NCBI RefSeq assembly: GCF_047675955.1
Contig: NC_132915.1
Coordinates: forward strand, 19,325,766-19,389,765
Length of the DNA stretch: 64,000 bases
Origin: Chlorocebus sabaeus
Lineage: Eukaryota > Chordata > Mammalia > Primates > Cercopithecidae
Reading direction: 5' to 3'
In this document: piece by piece, positions 12,700-25,432 of the stretch
How the letters are laid out: the number at the start of each line of letters is the position of its first letter
How positions within the stretch are numbered: the stretch's first letter is position 1
Made by a program: the position numbers and the translations under genes
The notes under the pieces: generated by a model
Told to the model about the DNA's origin: nothing
Seen by the model: only the letters and a program-made list of their open reading frames with translations
Database searches by the model: none

Positions 12700-13190
12700 T
12701 TTGCATTTTTCAAGTGAAGGTTGACAGCATATGCATCCCAAAATATGCCACTTTGGTATAAGAATTATTTTGAGCAAAGGGCACTTTAAAAATAGCAGAT
12801 GCAAGAAGAACATCCTAATCTTCCCGTTTCTTCCTAAAAGCAGAAGATAAAAACTCCCACATGAAAGATTCGCCAGGGGAAAAGAAACATTCTTCGATGG
12901 GGAGCCATGGCCAGGAGATTTCTGTACACACAGACCTTGTTCAAATAATTCTTATCTTCTTTAGGCCTCCCCATATAATTTAGTTACTTTTCCACAACTA
13001 CCTCTCTTTGTTCAACCTAATATAAAAGCATGTGGGTTTTGCCACTTCTTTGGGGCCTCATTTCTTTGTAAGGACTCCCATGTCACAAAAAACTGAAATG
13101 CTTTTCTCCTGTTCATCTATCTTACATCAATTTAGTTCTCAAGCCCAGCCATGACCCTAAGAGGGTGCAGGTAGAGTTTTGCCTGCTCTA
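12700..13190 (+). mobile_element. ERVL-type LTR fragment (tentative)
   Basis: Contains GCATCCCAAAATATGCCACT, a TATA-like ATATAAAAGCATGTGGG near 13020, and the tail TTTTCTCCTGTTCATCTATC with AGTTCTCAAGCCCAGCC, which resemble ERVL-class LTRs. The subfamily is uncertain and no internal genes are seen. Confidence 0.5.
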
Positions 13191-13469
13191 CACAAACAAA
13201 ATTATTCCTAAGGGCAAGCAACCCCTTCGTCTAGTTCTCAAAGAAACAGCAATCTCTCCTAATGCTAGGGAAAAAATGGACTTCTTCAGCTCTTTGAGAA
13301 ACAATCATGTGTATCTCCCAAATGGTATAGGCCTAGGGAATTTTTCAGAAATAATTAACCATCATCAATGGAATTTTTTTTGGTCTGATGTACTGATTCA
13401 AGAGCCTAACTTTCCCATAGTGGGAAGGGAAGGATAGGGAGAGATTTGTTAAAGGCTACAAAATTACAG

Positions 13470-13705
13470 CTAGACAGGAAACATAAGTCCTAATGTTCAA
13501 TACTACTGTAGGATGACTATAGTTAACGATGATATATAGCTTCAAATAGCCAGAAGAATATTGAACGGTCCCAACACAAAGAAATGATAAATGTCTGAGA
13601 TGATGGATATGCTAATTACCCTGATCTGATCACTGTACATTATATGTACCAAAATATCACCATGTACCACATGAATACGTACAATTATTATTTGTCAATT
13701 AAAAA
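13470..13705 (+). mobile_element. L1M 3' UTR fragment
   Basis: GATGACTATAGTTAACGATG, TGATGGATATGCTAATTACC and CTGATCACTGTACATTATAT are typical of L1M 3' ends. Confidence 0.75.
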
Positions 13706-13714
13706 ACTAAAATT

Positions 13715-13840
13715 CATCACTGGGCACTGTGGCACGTGCCTATAGTCCCAGCTACTCTCGAAGCCAAAGCGAGGTCTCGAGCTCACAAGTTCAAGATCAG
13801 CTTGGGCAATATAGCAAGACCCCGTTTCTGAAAAAATATA
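13715..13840 (+). mobile_element. Alu monomer (FLAM or AluJ fragment)
   Basis: Single 7SL-like arm: GCACTGTGGCACGTGCCTAT and AGTCCCAGCTACTC through CAATATAGCAAGACCCC. Confidence 0.75.
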
Positions 13841-14119
13841 ATAATACTAATCAATTTTTTGCAAAAGAATCTAACCTTCCCATAGCATATGACTTAGATG
13901 TACTGAAAAAGAAGAGAAAGAAAGGCAAATGAATCAAGGGCAGCCAACCCAAGGAGTCAAGGAGCACCCTCCAGAGAGTCTGTGGAAAACTTCAGAAAAG
14001 GACCATCTAGTTAGTGACATCCTAGAGAAGACATGAGCCCAGTGTCCTGTGGGCTCAGCAGGCCATCTTCTCTTCCTACATCCTACAATTTCCTTGTCTG
14101 CTGACTCCTTCCCGCCCAT

Positions 14120-14730
14120 GTTGAAATAGCCACAGGCTCTCTCCAGAGGAAAACACCCTCCCTCTCCTCTGTCTTTGGCGTCCCTCTGTCCAGTCCTCTA
14201 GTATTTCCCTCCACCACTGGGTTTCTCCAGCTGCCTCCTGTTTGTTGCTCCTCTCCCCTCCTCTTCAGTCCACTGCAGTCTGGTTTCTGCTCCAATATTC
14301 TACAGGAACTGTTCTCCTTGAAGCCCATGATGATTTGTTTGTTGACATATCCAAAGCACCATGTCTCAATCCTTATCTTTTATGACCTCCAAGCAGAGTT
14401 GAACTTCTTAAATAATGTCTCTAGCTTGAAAACAGCTCTTTCCTGGGTTTCTGTGCTGCCACCCTCCTGATGGTTTTCTCCCTCACACCATGATGCCTTC
14501 TCAGTCTTCCTCTGAGCTTCTCTTTCCTGTTGGTGTTTCTCAGGTTCTGTGTCAGGTCCTCTGTCTGCTCTCTTCCTCAGCTGTCTCCCTGGAGGATCTC
14601 CTCCACTCCCCTGGCTGAAATCTGTCTCGCTCCAAGAACACTCTCCACAGCTTTAGACCTCTGTATATGACGTCCTGTGAAATATCTCCCTTTGGATGTC
14701 TCATACGGACACTTGAAACTCAACTCACCC
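14120..14730 (+). repeat. L2 fragment
   Basis: CT-rich sequence ending with CTCCCTTTGGATGTCTCATA and CTTGAAACTCAACTCACCC, matching the L2 sense 3' region. Confidence 0.7.
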
Positions 14731-15224
14731 ATATTAGTCGATGTTTGGTCAGAAAAACAGCCCATGAAAGGTCATTCAACGAAGCATATTTCATCTGATG
14801 ATGGAAAACTCAAAAGGCCAAATGGGAGGTTAAGACAGCCGAAAGAGTCACAACAGCTGGAAGCCACAGACATCCCATGGCTCGCGGGGAATGAAAGAGA
14901 TGGTGTGGCCACAGCCCTAGCACAGAGCTGCCTGGTGAGATGGGGACTCCGGAGACAGGGTAGCCAGTAGCCCTGCCACAGCTGCAGCTGCTGGAACAGC
15001 CTGAGTAGACAGAGAGGAAGTAACACGCTAGCTTCTCTCTTGCTCCCGTTCTCCAGCCTCCTGCCAATGCTTTCCATTGGCTAAACCTACCTGGAAGAGT
15101 TAACAAAGAGCTCTGGGAGGTGGCATTTTCAGGGTCAGCCCCCTGTGACACTGAGCAGAGCAGTGGAAAGCCAGGGAGTGCATCTGAATCAAACAGGTGA
15201 ATGATGTACAATACCCACTTCTTC

Positions 15225-15590
15225 CTTTGTCCCCTATCCCAGTGAATGGACCATCTTACAGTTGCATGGTGTTATCTCATTTTGTGAATGTACCATAGTT
15301 TGTTGAACCCATTTCCTCTGTTCGAGCATTTTGGGTAGTTTCTAATGTGTGGCAACTATAAATAATGCTGCAATCAAATAACTTTTTGTGCGTATGTATT
15401 TTCATATTGTTAGAATTATGTCTTCAGGATAAATTCCTAGACATGGGGTTGCCAGGTCGAATGTTAAATACACATATATTTGTTAATATATTGCTAAATT
15501 GCCTTTCATCAGTTATACCTTTTTGTATTCCCATCAACAATATATGAGAGTGCTTGTTCCTGTGGCCACTTGTAAGAACGGCAGCCTCTG
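15225..15590 (-). mobile_element. Old L1 fragment
   Basis: ACTATAAATAATGCTGCAAT and AATTCCTAGACATGGGGTTG are complements of the L1 ORF2 end and 3' region. Confidence 0.75.
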
Positions 15591-15734
15591 GAGGGTACCA
15601 TATCACTTGTATATTTTGAGTATCACATACGAACTCTCTTAAGAGAAAGTCAAATGAAAAATGTCCCTTCAAAGATGCCCAAATTGCTCGTCTCTCCTTA
15701 ATCATTTTTCAAAAAAATTAACTCCTACTCTACT

Positions 15735-15905
15735 GTTCAGATCTTAGTTCAAATGTTACCTCCCACCTCCCAGTTTGGATGGTGCCCCGCTGACATATAG
15801 TCTCACAGCTGTGTGTTATCTACTTCATATTTTACATCCAATTGTTTACTTGTTCATGTCTGGCTCCCCAACTAGGCTGTAAGCTCCAAGAGGGTGAAAG
15901 AAAGC
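15735..15905 (+). repeat. L2 3' end
   Basis: TTCAAATGTTACCTCCCACC through TGTAAGCTCCAAGAGGG matches the L2 3' terminus. Confidence 0.75.
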
Positions 15906-16264
15906 AGAGGTTACTTGGCAAACTACCCAGGCTTCCACATGGCTTAGGTGTGCTTGACTCCACACCCAGCTCCAAGGTGGGCCCTGATTTTTATTCCTGC
16001 CAATTAGCATAGCCCTTCCTCATTGGTTTAGGAATGAGAACCTGACCTAAGCTGGTCCAGTTGGAACGAGCCTCAACACCATCACTGGGGAGGCTGAGAT
16101 ACCCGTTTTTATCACCTGGGCAACCTCATATGAAGAGGCAATGTCAGGAATGTCTGTGCCCTGTGGTTAGAACAAAACGACATTAAGAAGGGAAAAGTCA
16201 GTGAGCCCTAAAAAGGCGGGCCCTTTGGAGCAAACCAGATCTGGAGCTGGCCCTGAGTTCTGAT

Positions 16265-16510
16265 TTAGATACGGTGTGTCTTTGCAAAATTCTTGTTGAA
16301 ATTTAATTGCCAATGTAAATGTGTTGAGAGGTGGTGGGATCTTTTTGGTTTGTTTGTTTGTTTAGATCCAGGGACAAACTGGAAAAGAGGTGTTTGAGTC
16401 TTGAAGGATCCACTCTCATGAGGGATTAATTCAGTATCTCCAGAGAGAGTGCGTTCTTGCTCTTGTGGGACTGGATCGTTGACTGTAAGAGCAGATTATG
16501 TCAATCAACA
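16265..16510 (+). mobile_element. MaLR-like LTR fragment (tentative)
   Basis: Diverged text with GTTGAAATTTAATTGCCAAT, GAGGTGTTTGAGTC and CTCATGAGGGATTAATTCAG in the usual MaLR order. Confidence 0.45.
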
Positions 16511-17960
16511 ATTTTTCTTCTTCTTTTTTTGGCTTTAGGTAATTTGGATCAAGTTTTCTATTTATTGTGAACATCAAATCCTAATTGTTACACAACCTTC
16601 ATTGTTTTGCTTGTCCCTGTATCCACAAGAACCCTGCTCATGGAAGATGCTGAGTAACTACCGTATCTGTTGTATAATGTGCAAATGGGAGAATTTGGGG
16701 TGGCTTAATAGAGGAGGTGACAGCTGAAGCCTTAATTTGAACCTATTTCCTTACAAAATGTGTAACATTGCCCTAGATTTAAATGCATCTGAAATCTGAA
16801 GTGTTTCCCTGTGTACTTTATAGCAGAACGTTTGCTACCTGAGATTATTAACCTGCTCACCTGTCATTTCCCAGTAACTCCTGTATATTTCTGCTTCAAC
16901 CCTGGACTTTCAACCTCAAAAAAACAGGGTTTTAAACTGGGAGAAGGGAGCAGAAAGGAATGATTCAGTTCTAGCTGCCATTCACTCTGCTGGATAAGGT
17001 AATCTTTTTTTTTTTCTCCCCCCAAATGACCTGTAATTTCTTAGATTTCAACTTCAAGTCTCATTTCTCAGGCATTTAAGATGCCTTAGGCTTTTTACCG
17101 AGCTAGATGGAAGCCAAGATTTTATTATTCTCTTGGGGACTATTCTGCTAAGCTAGAGCCATCAGAGGCAACTTTAACTTTAGGTTGTTATATGATATCT
17201 TTCAAAATATAATCAGGTTGTGTGGTTCATGATCTGGCTATTCGATTAAAGGAATGTGTTGCCAAAGGGCTGCACTTCTGAAAATACTGAGAGATAAACA
17301 AACTTGACCAGACAGGGAATGAAAATTCTACAAGTTGAGTACCTATATTTTGATCAGGAAATTCTTTTCCTCCTTTCCTGGTTCACCAAAAAGCATACTT
17401 TCCCAGACTACTTACATTCTCAAAATGTATTTATTACTCTCAGAGTTGCCGGAATATATATCCTACAACTACTGATTTTTGACTTCCCAATGTATTTTTT
17501 GCACACTTTTGCTTATATTTTAGGGTGGTTTTTCTTGGAGGGGGAGAAGGAAGAATAGGTTGCAAGAAATACTGGTAGAAAAGCAGTAATAAATCACTTC
17601 ACCTTTCCCGTCAAATAATTCCTCTTGTATTATCCTTTTTAGGGAACATTTATACAATTTCTTTGGTGAATATCAGGATATTTAGAGTCTTAAAACATCT
17701 CCTTAGAGTCACTTATTAATTACAAAGAGACAAGTAATAGCTTGACAGTGGAGAAACCTCATGGACACCACATGATCGAAGACACCAGCGATTATATCAC
17801 CAATAAGATGAACCAACATCAGGTGCCTCCTGCCAGGATGCACTGAGGAGGACACAGTATCGATTCCATGGTAACCTTGCCAAAAATGCTTACCCTGAAA
17901 CAGTCATGAAGAATTAAATTTGAACAAACCTAAACTGAGAGATGCCACAACTTGCCTATA
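16511..17960. other. Unassigned DNA
   Basis: No gene or repeat family recognised. A short open frame at 17304-17558 has no recognisable features. Confidence 0.4.
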
Positions 17961-17962
17961 CT

Positions 17963-18068
17963 TCCTTTCCTTTCCTCTCCTCTCCTCTCTTCTCCTCTCC
18001 TCTCCTCTCCTCTCCTCTCCTCTCCTCTCCTTTCCTTTCCTTTCCTTTCCTTTCTTTCTTTCTTTTTT
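17963..18068. repeat. Pyrimidine-tract microsatellite (TCTCC/TTTCC)n
   Basis: About 100 bp of almost pure pyrimidine in five-base units, CTCTC/TCCTC grading into TTTCC and TTTCT. It joins the T-rich end of the neighbouring Alu, so it is probably an expanded Alu A tail read on the other strand. Confidence 0.9.
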
Positions 18069-18357
18069 TTTTCTTTTACAGAGTCCAACTCTGTCACCCA
18101 GGCTGGAGTGCAGCAGACCAATATGCAGCTCCAACCTCCCGGGTTCAAGTGATCCTCCAACCTCAGCTTCCAAAGTAGCTGGGACTATGGGCACACGGCA
18201 CCCCTAAGCCCAGTTAATTTTTTTTTTTTTTTTTTTTTGAGAGATGGGATCTCATTATGTTGCCCAAGCCAGTCTCAAACTCCTGGGCTCAAGGAATCCT
18301 CTCACCTTGGCCTCCCAAAGTGCTGGGATTACAGGCATGAGTCACTGTGTCCAACCT
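18069..18357 (-). mobile_element. AluJ-like element
   Basis: Complementary diverged Alu with a T-rich internal linker of 22 T near 18217-18238. Confidence 0.88.
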
Positions 18358-19177
18358 GGCGTATACTTTTCAAAAATCATCAATTAAATGAAGAGTGAAG
18401 AAGCTGATGAACTAATTCATATTTAGACTAAGAGACATGAGAGGTAAGTGCAATGCATGACTGTGAACTGCATACTGAGCTGAAAAAATAGGTACAAAAG
18501 ATGTTACTGGGATAATTGGCAAATTTTGAATATGGACTATAGATTAGTTAAATGTATCATTGTTAAATTTCTGATTTAGATAATTGTGCTGTAATTATGT
18601 AGGAGAATGTCCTTGTTCTTAGGAAATAAACATGATTTACAGACAAAAGGCACAATGTCTTCAATTTATCCTTAAACAGTTCAGGAAAATAATATGTATA
18701 TACGAAAAGGGTAAATGCCAAAGGCAATGAAGCTAAATGTTAATAATTGGTGAATATGGGTGAAGTAAAGAATAAGAGGTATGTATACTAACCTTGCAAA
18801 TTTTCTCTAAGTTTGAAACGATATCTATATAATATAGAGATACAGATAGATAGCTGCAAATATATAATATACACACCATTCAAAATAAGTTGATAATCCA
18901 GTGCATCAAACTAAAATCCAAACTATTCCTCAGGTTCAGGTATTCTTTTTTTAAAAAAAAATTTTTTTTAATTATTATACTTTAAGTTCTAGGGTACATG
19001 TGCATAACGTGCAGGTTTGATACATAGGTACACATGTGCCATGTTGGTTTGCTGCACCCATCAACTCATCATTGCCATTAGGTATTTCTCCTAATGCTAT
19101 CCCTCCCCCAGCCCCCCACTCCACCACAGGCCCTGGTGTGTGATGTTCCCCACCCTGTGTCCAAGTGATTTCATTGT

Positions 19178-22100
19178 TCAATTCCCACCTATGAGTGAGA
19201 ACATGTGGTGTTTGGTTTTCTGTCCTTGTGATAGTTTGCTGAGAATGATGGTTTCCAGCTTCATCTATGTCCCTGCAAAGGACATGAACTCATCCTTTTT
19301 TATGGCTGCATAGTATTCCATGGTGTATAAGTGTCACATTTTCTTTATCCAGTCTACCATTGATGGACATTTGGGTTGGTTCCAAGTCTTTGCTATTGTG
19401 AATAGTGCAGCAATAAAGATACATGTGCATGTGTCTTTAGAGTAGCATGATTTATAATCCTTTGGGTATATACCCAGTAATGGGATGGCTGGGTCAAATG
19501 GTAATTCTAGTTCTAGATCCCTGAGGAATTGCCACACTGTCTTCCACAATGGTTGAACTAATTTACACGCCCACCAATAGTGTAAAAGCACTCTTATTTC
19601 TCCATCCTCTCCAACATCTGTTGTTTCCTGACTTTTTAATGATTGCCATTCTAACTGTTGTGAGATGGTATCTCATTGTGGTTTTAATTTGCATTTCTCT
19701 GATGACCAGTGATGATGAGCATTTTTTCATGAGTCTGTTGGCTGCATAGATGTCTTCTTTGAAAACTGTCTGTTCATATCCTTTGCCTATTTTGGATGGG
19801 GTTGTTTCACTTTTTTCTTGTAAATTTGTCTGGGTTCTTTGTAGATTCTGGATATTAACCTTTTGTCAGATGGGTATATTGCAAAAATTTTCTCCCATTC
19901 TGTAGGTTGCCTGTTCACTCTGATGGTAGTATCTTTTGCTGTGCAGAAGCTCTTTAGTTTAATTAGATCCCATTTGTCTATTTTGGTTTTTGTTACCATT
20001 GCTTTTGGTGTTTTAGTCATGAAGTCCTTGCCCAAGCCTATGTCCTGAATGGTATTGCCTAGGTTTTCTTCTAGGGTTTTTATGGTTTTAGATCTAACAT
20101 TTAAGTCTTTAATCCATCTTGAATTAATTTTTGTATAAGGTGTAAGGAAGGGATCCAGTTTCAGCTTTCTACATATGGCTAGCCAGTTTTCCCAGCACCA
20201 TTTATTAAATAGGGAATCCTTTCCCCATTTCTTGTTTTTGTCAGGTTTGTCAAAGATCAGATGATTGTAGATGTGTGGCATTATTTCTGAGACCTCTGTT
20301 CTGTTCCATCGGTCTATATATCTGTTTTGGTACCAGTACCATACTGTTTTGGTTACTGTAGCCTTGTAGTATAGTTTGAAGTCAGGTGGTGTGATGCCTC
20401 CAGCTTTGTTCTTTTTGCTTAGGATTGTCTTGGCAATGCGAGCTCTTTTTGCATTCCATATGAACTTTAAAGTAGTTTTTTCCAATTCTGTGAAGAAAGT
20501 CATTGGCAGCTTGATGGCGATGGCATTGAATCTATAAATTACTTTGGGCAGTATGGCCATTTTCACGATATTGATTCTTCCTATCCATGAGCATGGAATA
20601 TTCTTCCATATGTTTGTGTCCTCTTTTATTTCATTGAGCAGTGGTTTGTAGTTCTCCTTGAAGAGGTCCTTCACATCCTTTGTAAGTTAGATTCCTAGGT
20701 ATTTTATTCTCTTTGTAGTAATTGTGAATGGGAGTTCACTCACGATTTGGCTCTCTGTCTGTTATTGGTGTATAGGAATGCTTGTGATTTTTGCACATTG
20801 ATTTTATATCCTGAGACTGCTAAAGTTGCTTATCAGCTTAAGGAGATTTTGGGCTGAGATGATGAGGTTTTCTAAATATACAATCATGTCATCTGCAAAC
20901 AGGGACAATTTGACTTCTTCATTTCCTAATTGAATATCCTTTATTTCTTTCTCTTGCCTGATTGCCCTGGCCAGAACTTCCAACACTGTATTGAATAAGA
21001 GTGGTGAGAGAGGGCATCCTTGTCTTGTGCCAGTTTTCAAAGGGAATGCCTCCAGTTTTTGCCCATTCAGTATGGTATTGGCTGTGGGCTTGTCATAAAC
21101 AGCTCTCATTATTTTGAGATACGTTCCATCAATACCTAGTTTATTGAGAGTTTTTAGCATGAAAGGCTGTTGAATTTTGGCAAAGGCCTTTTCTGACTCT
21201 AGTGAGATAATCATGTGGTTTTTGTCATTGGTTCTGTTTATGTGATTGATTACATTTATTGATTTGCATATGTTGAACCAGCCTTGCATCCCAGGGATGA
21301 AGCTGACTTGATCGTGGTGGATAAACTTTTTGATGTGCTGCTGGATTCAGTTTACCAGTATTTTATTGAGGATTTTTGCATCAATATTCATCAGGGATAT
21401 TGGTCTAAAATTCTCTCTCTCTCTCTTTTTTTTTTTTTTTTTTTTTTTGATTATGTCTCTAGATAGGCTTTTGTATCAGGATGATGTTGGCCTCATAAAA
21501 TTAGTTAGGGAGGATTCCCTCTTTTACTATTGATTGGAATAGTTTCAGAAGGAATGGTTCCAGCTCCTCCTTGTACCTCTGGTAGAATTCGGTTGTGAAT
21601 CCATCTGGTCCTGGACTTGTTTTGGTTGGTAGGCTATTAATTATTGCCTCCATTTCAGAGCCTGTTATTGATCTATTCAGAGATCAACTTCTTCCTGGTT
21701 TAGTCTTGGGAGAGTATATGCGTCCAGGAATTTATCAATTTCTTCTAGATTTTCTAGTTTATTTGCATAGAGATGTTTATAGTATTCTCTGATGGTGGTT
21801 TGTATTTCTGTGGGATCGGTGGTGATATCCCCTTTATCATTTTTTTATTGCATCCATTTGATTCTTCTTTCTTTTCTTCTTTATTAGTCTTGCTAGTTGT
21901 CTATCAATTTTGTTGATCTTTTCAAAAAACCAGCTCCTGGATTCACTGATTTTTGAAGGGTTTTTTGTGTCTCTATCTCCTTCAGTTCTGCTCTGATCTT
22001 AGTTATTTCTTGCCTTCAGCTGGCTTTTGAATGTTTTTGCTCTTGCTTCTCTAGTTCTTTTAATTGTGATGTTAGGATGTTGATTTTAGATCTTCCCTGC

Positions 22101-23002
22101 TTTCTCTTGTGGGCATTTAGTGCTATAAATTTCCCTCCACACACTGCTTTAAATGTGTCCCAGAGATTCTGGTACATTGTGTCTTGGTTCTCACTGGTTT
22201 CAAAGAACATCTTTATTTCTGCCTTCATTTCATTATGTACTCAGTAGTCATTCAGGAGCAAGTTGTTCAGTTTCCATGTAGTTGTGTGGTTTTGAGTGAG
22301 TTTCTTAATCCTGAGTTCTAATTTGATTGCACTGTGGTCTGAGAGACAGTTTGTTGTAATTTCTGTTCTTTTACATTTGCTCTGATGAGTGCTTTACTTA
22401 CAATTATGGGGTCAATTTTAGAATAAGTGCAATGTGGTGCTGAGAAGAATGTATATTCTATTGATTTGGAGTGGAGAGCTCTGTAGATGTCTATCAGGTC
22501 TCCTTGTTGCAGAGCTGAGTTAACCTTCTGTCTCATTGATTTGTCTACTATTGACAGTGGGGTGTTAAAGTCTCCCAATATCATTGTGTGGGAGTCTAAG
22601 TCTTTGTGTAGTTCTCTAAGGACTTGCTTTGTGAATCTGGGTGCTCCTGTATTGGGTGCATATATATTTAGGATAGTTAGCTCTTCTTGTTGAATTGATC
22701 CCTTTACCATTATGTAATGGCCTTCTTTGCCTCATTTGATCTTTGTTGGTTTAAAGTCTGTTTTATCAGAGACTAGGATTACAACCCCTGCTTCTTTTTG
22801 CTTTCCATTTGCTTGGTACATCTTCCTCCATCCCTTTATTTTGAGCCTATGTGCATCTTTGCACATGAGATGGGTCTCCTGAATACAGCACACTGATGGG
22901 TCTTGACTCTATCCAATTTGCCAGTCTGTGTCTTTTAACTGGGGCATTTAGCCCATTTACATTTAAAGTTAATATTTTTATTTGTGAATTTGATCCTGTC
23001 AT
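19178..23002 (-). pseudogene. L1 ORF2 pseudogene (endonuclease and reverse transcriptase)
   Basis: The start codon ATGACAGGATCAAATTCACA is at 23002 and the terminal TGA at 19180-19178, the usual ORF2 length. Recognisable pieces are the endonuclease (ILNIYAPNTGAP and GDFNTPLS near 22.6 kb), the RT with FADDM at 20899-20885, and the C-terminal Cys region near 19.5 kb. Several frameshifts and stops break it, and a (CT)n/T tract has expanded at about 21411-21448. It is not functional. Confidence 0.9.
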
Positions 23003-23059
23003 TATGATGTTCGCTGGTTATTTTGCCCATTAATTGATGAGGTTTCTTCATAGCATTGA

Positions 23060-24387
23060 TGGTCTTTACAATTTGGCATGGTTTTGCAGTGGCTGGTACT
23101 GGTTGTTTCTTTCCATGTTTAGTGCTTCCTTCAGGAGCTCTTGTAAGGCAAGTCTAGTGGTGACAGAATCTCTCAACATTTGCTTGTCTATAAAGGGTTT
23201 TATTTCTCCAGCTTAGTTTGGCTGGATATGAAATTCTGGGTTGAAAATTATTTTCTTTAAGAATGTTGAGCCGGGCACGGTGGCTCACGCCTGTAATCCC
23301 AACACTTTGGGAGGCTGAGGCAGGCAGATCACAAGGTCAGGAGATCGAGGCCATCCTGGCAAACACAGTGAAACCCCATCTCTACTAAAAAAATACCAAA
23401 AAAAAAAAAAAATTAGCTGGGCATGGTGGCAGGTGCCTGTAGTCCCAGCTACTTGGGAGGCTGAGGCAGGAGAATGGTGTGAACCCAGGAGGCAGAACTT
23501 GCAGCGAGCAGAGATCTCGCCACCACACTCCAGCCTGGGCAACAGAGCGAGATTCTGTCTCAAAAAAAAAAAATGTTGAATATTGACACCCACTCTCTTC
23601 TGGCTGGTAGGGTTTCTCCTGAGAGATCTGCTGTTAGTCTGATGGGCTTCCCTTTGTGGGTAACTCAACTCGACCTTTCTCTCTGGCTGCCCTTGACACT
23701 TTTTCCTTCATTTCAACCTTGGTGAATCTGACAATTATGTGTCTTGGGGTTGCTCTTCTTGAGGAGTATCTTTGTGGTGATCTCTGTATTTCCTGAATTT
23801 GAATGCTGGCCTGCCTTGCTAGGTTGGGGAAGTTCTCCTGGATAATATCCTGAGGAGTGTTTTCCAACTTGGTTCCATTCTCCCCATCAATTTCAGGTAC
23901 ACCAATTAAACATAGATTTGGTCTTTTCACATAGTCCCATATTTCTTGGAGGCTTTGTTCATTTCTTTTTACTCTTTTTTCTCTAACCTTGTCTTTTTGC
24001 TTTATTTTATTAATTTGATCTTCAATCACTGATATCCTTTCTTCCACCTCATCCAATCAGCTATTGTGCTTGTGTCACGAAATTCTCGTGCCATGGTTTT
24101 CAGCTCCATCAGATCATTTAAGGTCTTCTCTACACTGTTTATTCTAGTTAGACATTCATCTAATCTTTCTTCAAGGTCTTTAGCTTCCTTGTGATGGGTT
24201 CAAACATCCTCCCTTAGCTCAGAGAAGTTTGTAATTACCGACCTTCTGAAGCCTACTTCTGTCAACTTGTCAAAGTCATTCTCCATCCAGCTTTGTTCCG
24301 TTGCTGGCGAGGAGCTGTAATCCTTTGGAGGAGAAGAGGCGCTCTGATTTTTAGAATTTTCAGCTTTTCTGCTCTGTTTCTCCCCAT
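23060..24387 (-). pseudogene. L1 ORF1 pseudogene (RNA-binding chaperone protein)
   Basis: The start codon is at 24387-24385 (ATGGGGAGAAAC). The reading shifts early against the L1 consensus, a TGA lies at 24202-24200 where the family has an arginine codon, and an AluY interrupts the C-terminal half. The central part is recognisable from 24056 down (NEQSLQEIWDYVKRPN, RYSSRRATPRHIIVRFTKVE). It cannot make full ORF1p. Confidence 0.88.
23270..23573 (+). mobile_element. AluY nested in the L1 ORF1
   Basis: Full dimer with AGGAGATCGAGGCCATCCTG and an A tail. The target duplication AATGTTGA lies at 23262-23269 and 23572-23579. Confidence 0.94.
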
Positions 24388-25432
24388 CTTTGTGATTTTA
24401 TCTACCTTTGGTCTTTGATGTTGATAACCTACAGATGGGTTTTTGGTGTAGATGACCTTTTTGTTGATGTTGATGCTGTTCCTTTCTGTTTGTTAGTTTT
24501 CCTTCTAACAGTCAGGTCCCTCAGCTGCAGGTCTGTTGGAGTTTGCTCAAGTTCCACTCCAGACCCTGTTTGCCTGGACCAGCAGAGGCTGCAGAACAGC
24601 AAATATTGCAGAACAGCAAATATTGCTGCCTGATCCTTCCTCTGGAAGCTTCGTCCCAGAGGGGCAGCCGCCTATGTGAGGTATCTGTCAGCCCTTACTG
24701 GGAAGTGTCTCCCAGTTAGGCTACACAGGGGTCAGGGACCCACTTGAGGCAGTCCGTCCATTCCCAGAGCTCAAACGCCATGCTGGGAGAACCACTGCTC
24801 TCTTCAGAGCTGTCAGACAGGGATGTTTAAGTCTGCAGAAGTTGTCTGCTGCCTTTTGTTCAGCTATACTTTGACCACAGAGGTGGAGTCTAGAGGCAGT
24901 AGGCCTTGTTGAGCTGTGGTGGACTCTGACCAGTTCGAGGTTCCTGGCCACTTTGTTTACCTACTCAAGCCTCAGCAATGGCAGACGCCCCTCCCCTAAC
25001 CAGGCTGCTGCCTCGCAGATTGATCTCAGACTGCTGTGCTAGCGGTGAGCAAGGCTCTGTGGGCGTGGGACCCACCAAGTCAGACATGGGAGAGAATTGC
25101 CTTGTCTGCTGGTTGCTAAGACCTTGGGAAAAGTGCAGTATTTGGGTGCAGAGTGTCTCGTTTTCCCAGGTAGTCAGTCACGGCTTCCCTTGGCTAAGGA
25201 AATGGAAATCCCCCAACCTCTTGCACTTCCCCAGTGAGGCGATGCCCCACCCTGCTTCAGCTTGCCCTCCATGGGCTGCACCCACTGTCCAACAAGTCCC
25301 AATGAGATGAACCAGGTACCTCAGTTGGAAATGCAGAAATCACCTGTCTTCTGCATCAATAACGTGGGAGCTGCACACCAGAGCTGTTCCTATTAGTCCA
25401 TCTTGAAACACCCCCCAGGTTCAGGTATTCTT

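Larger units (their letters stand above)
18931..25432 (-). mobile_element. Full-length L1 (L1PA-type) with target duplications
   Basis: The 17-bp direct repeat CAGGTTCAGGTATTCTT lies at 18931-18947 and 25416-25432. The element between them (18948-25415) is about 6.15 kb once the nested Alu is removed. On the minus strand it has a 5' UTR starting with a G-rich end and AGATGGACTAATAGG, a broken ORF1, a broken ORF2, a 3' UTR and an A-rich tail. The length shows a complete insertion. The frames show it is now inactive. Confidence 0.95.

Noticed and set aside
19787..20674. 295-codon frame as an active L1 protein
   Set aside because: It is only the ORF2 C-terminal part. Frameshifts and stops separate it from the endonuclease and RT.
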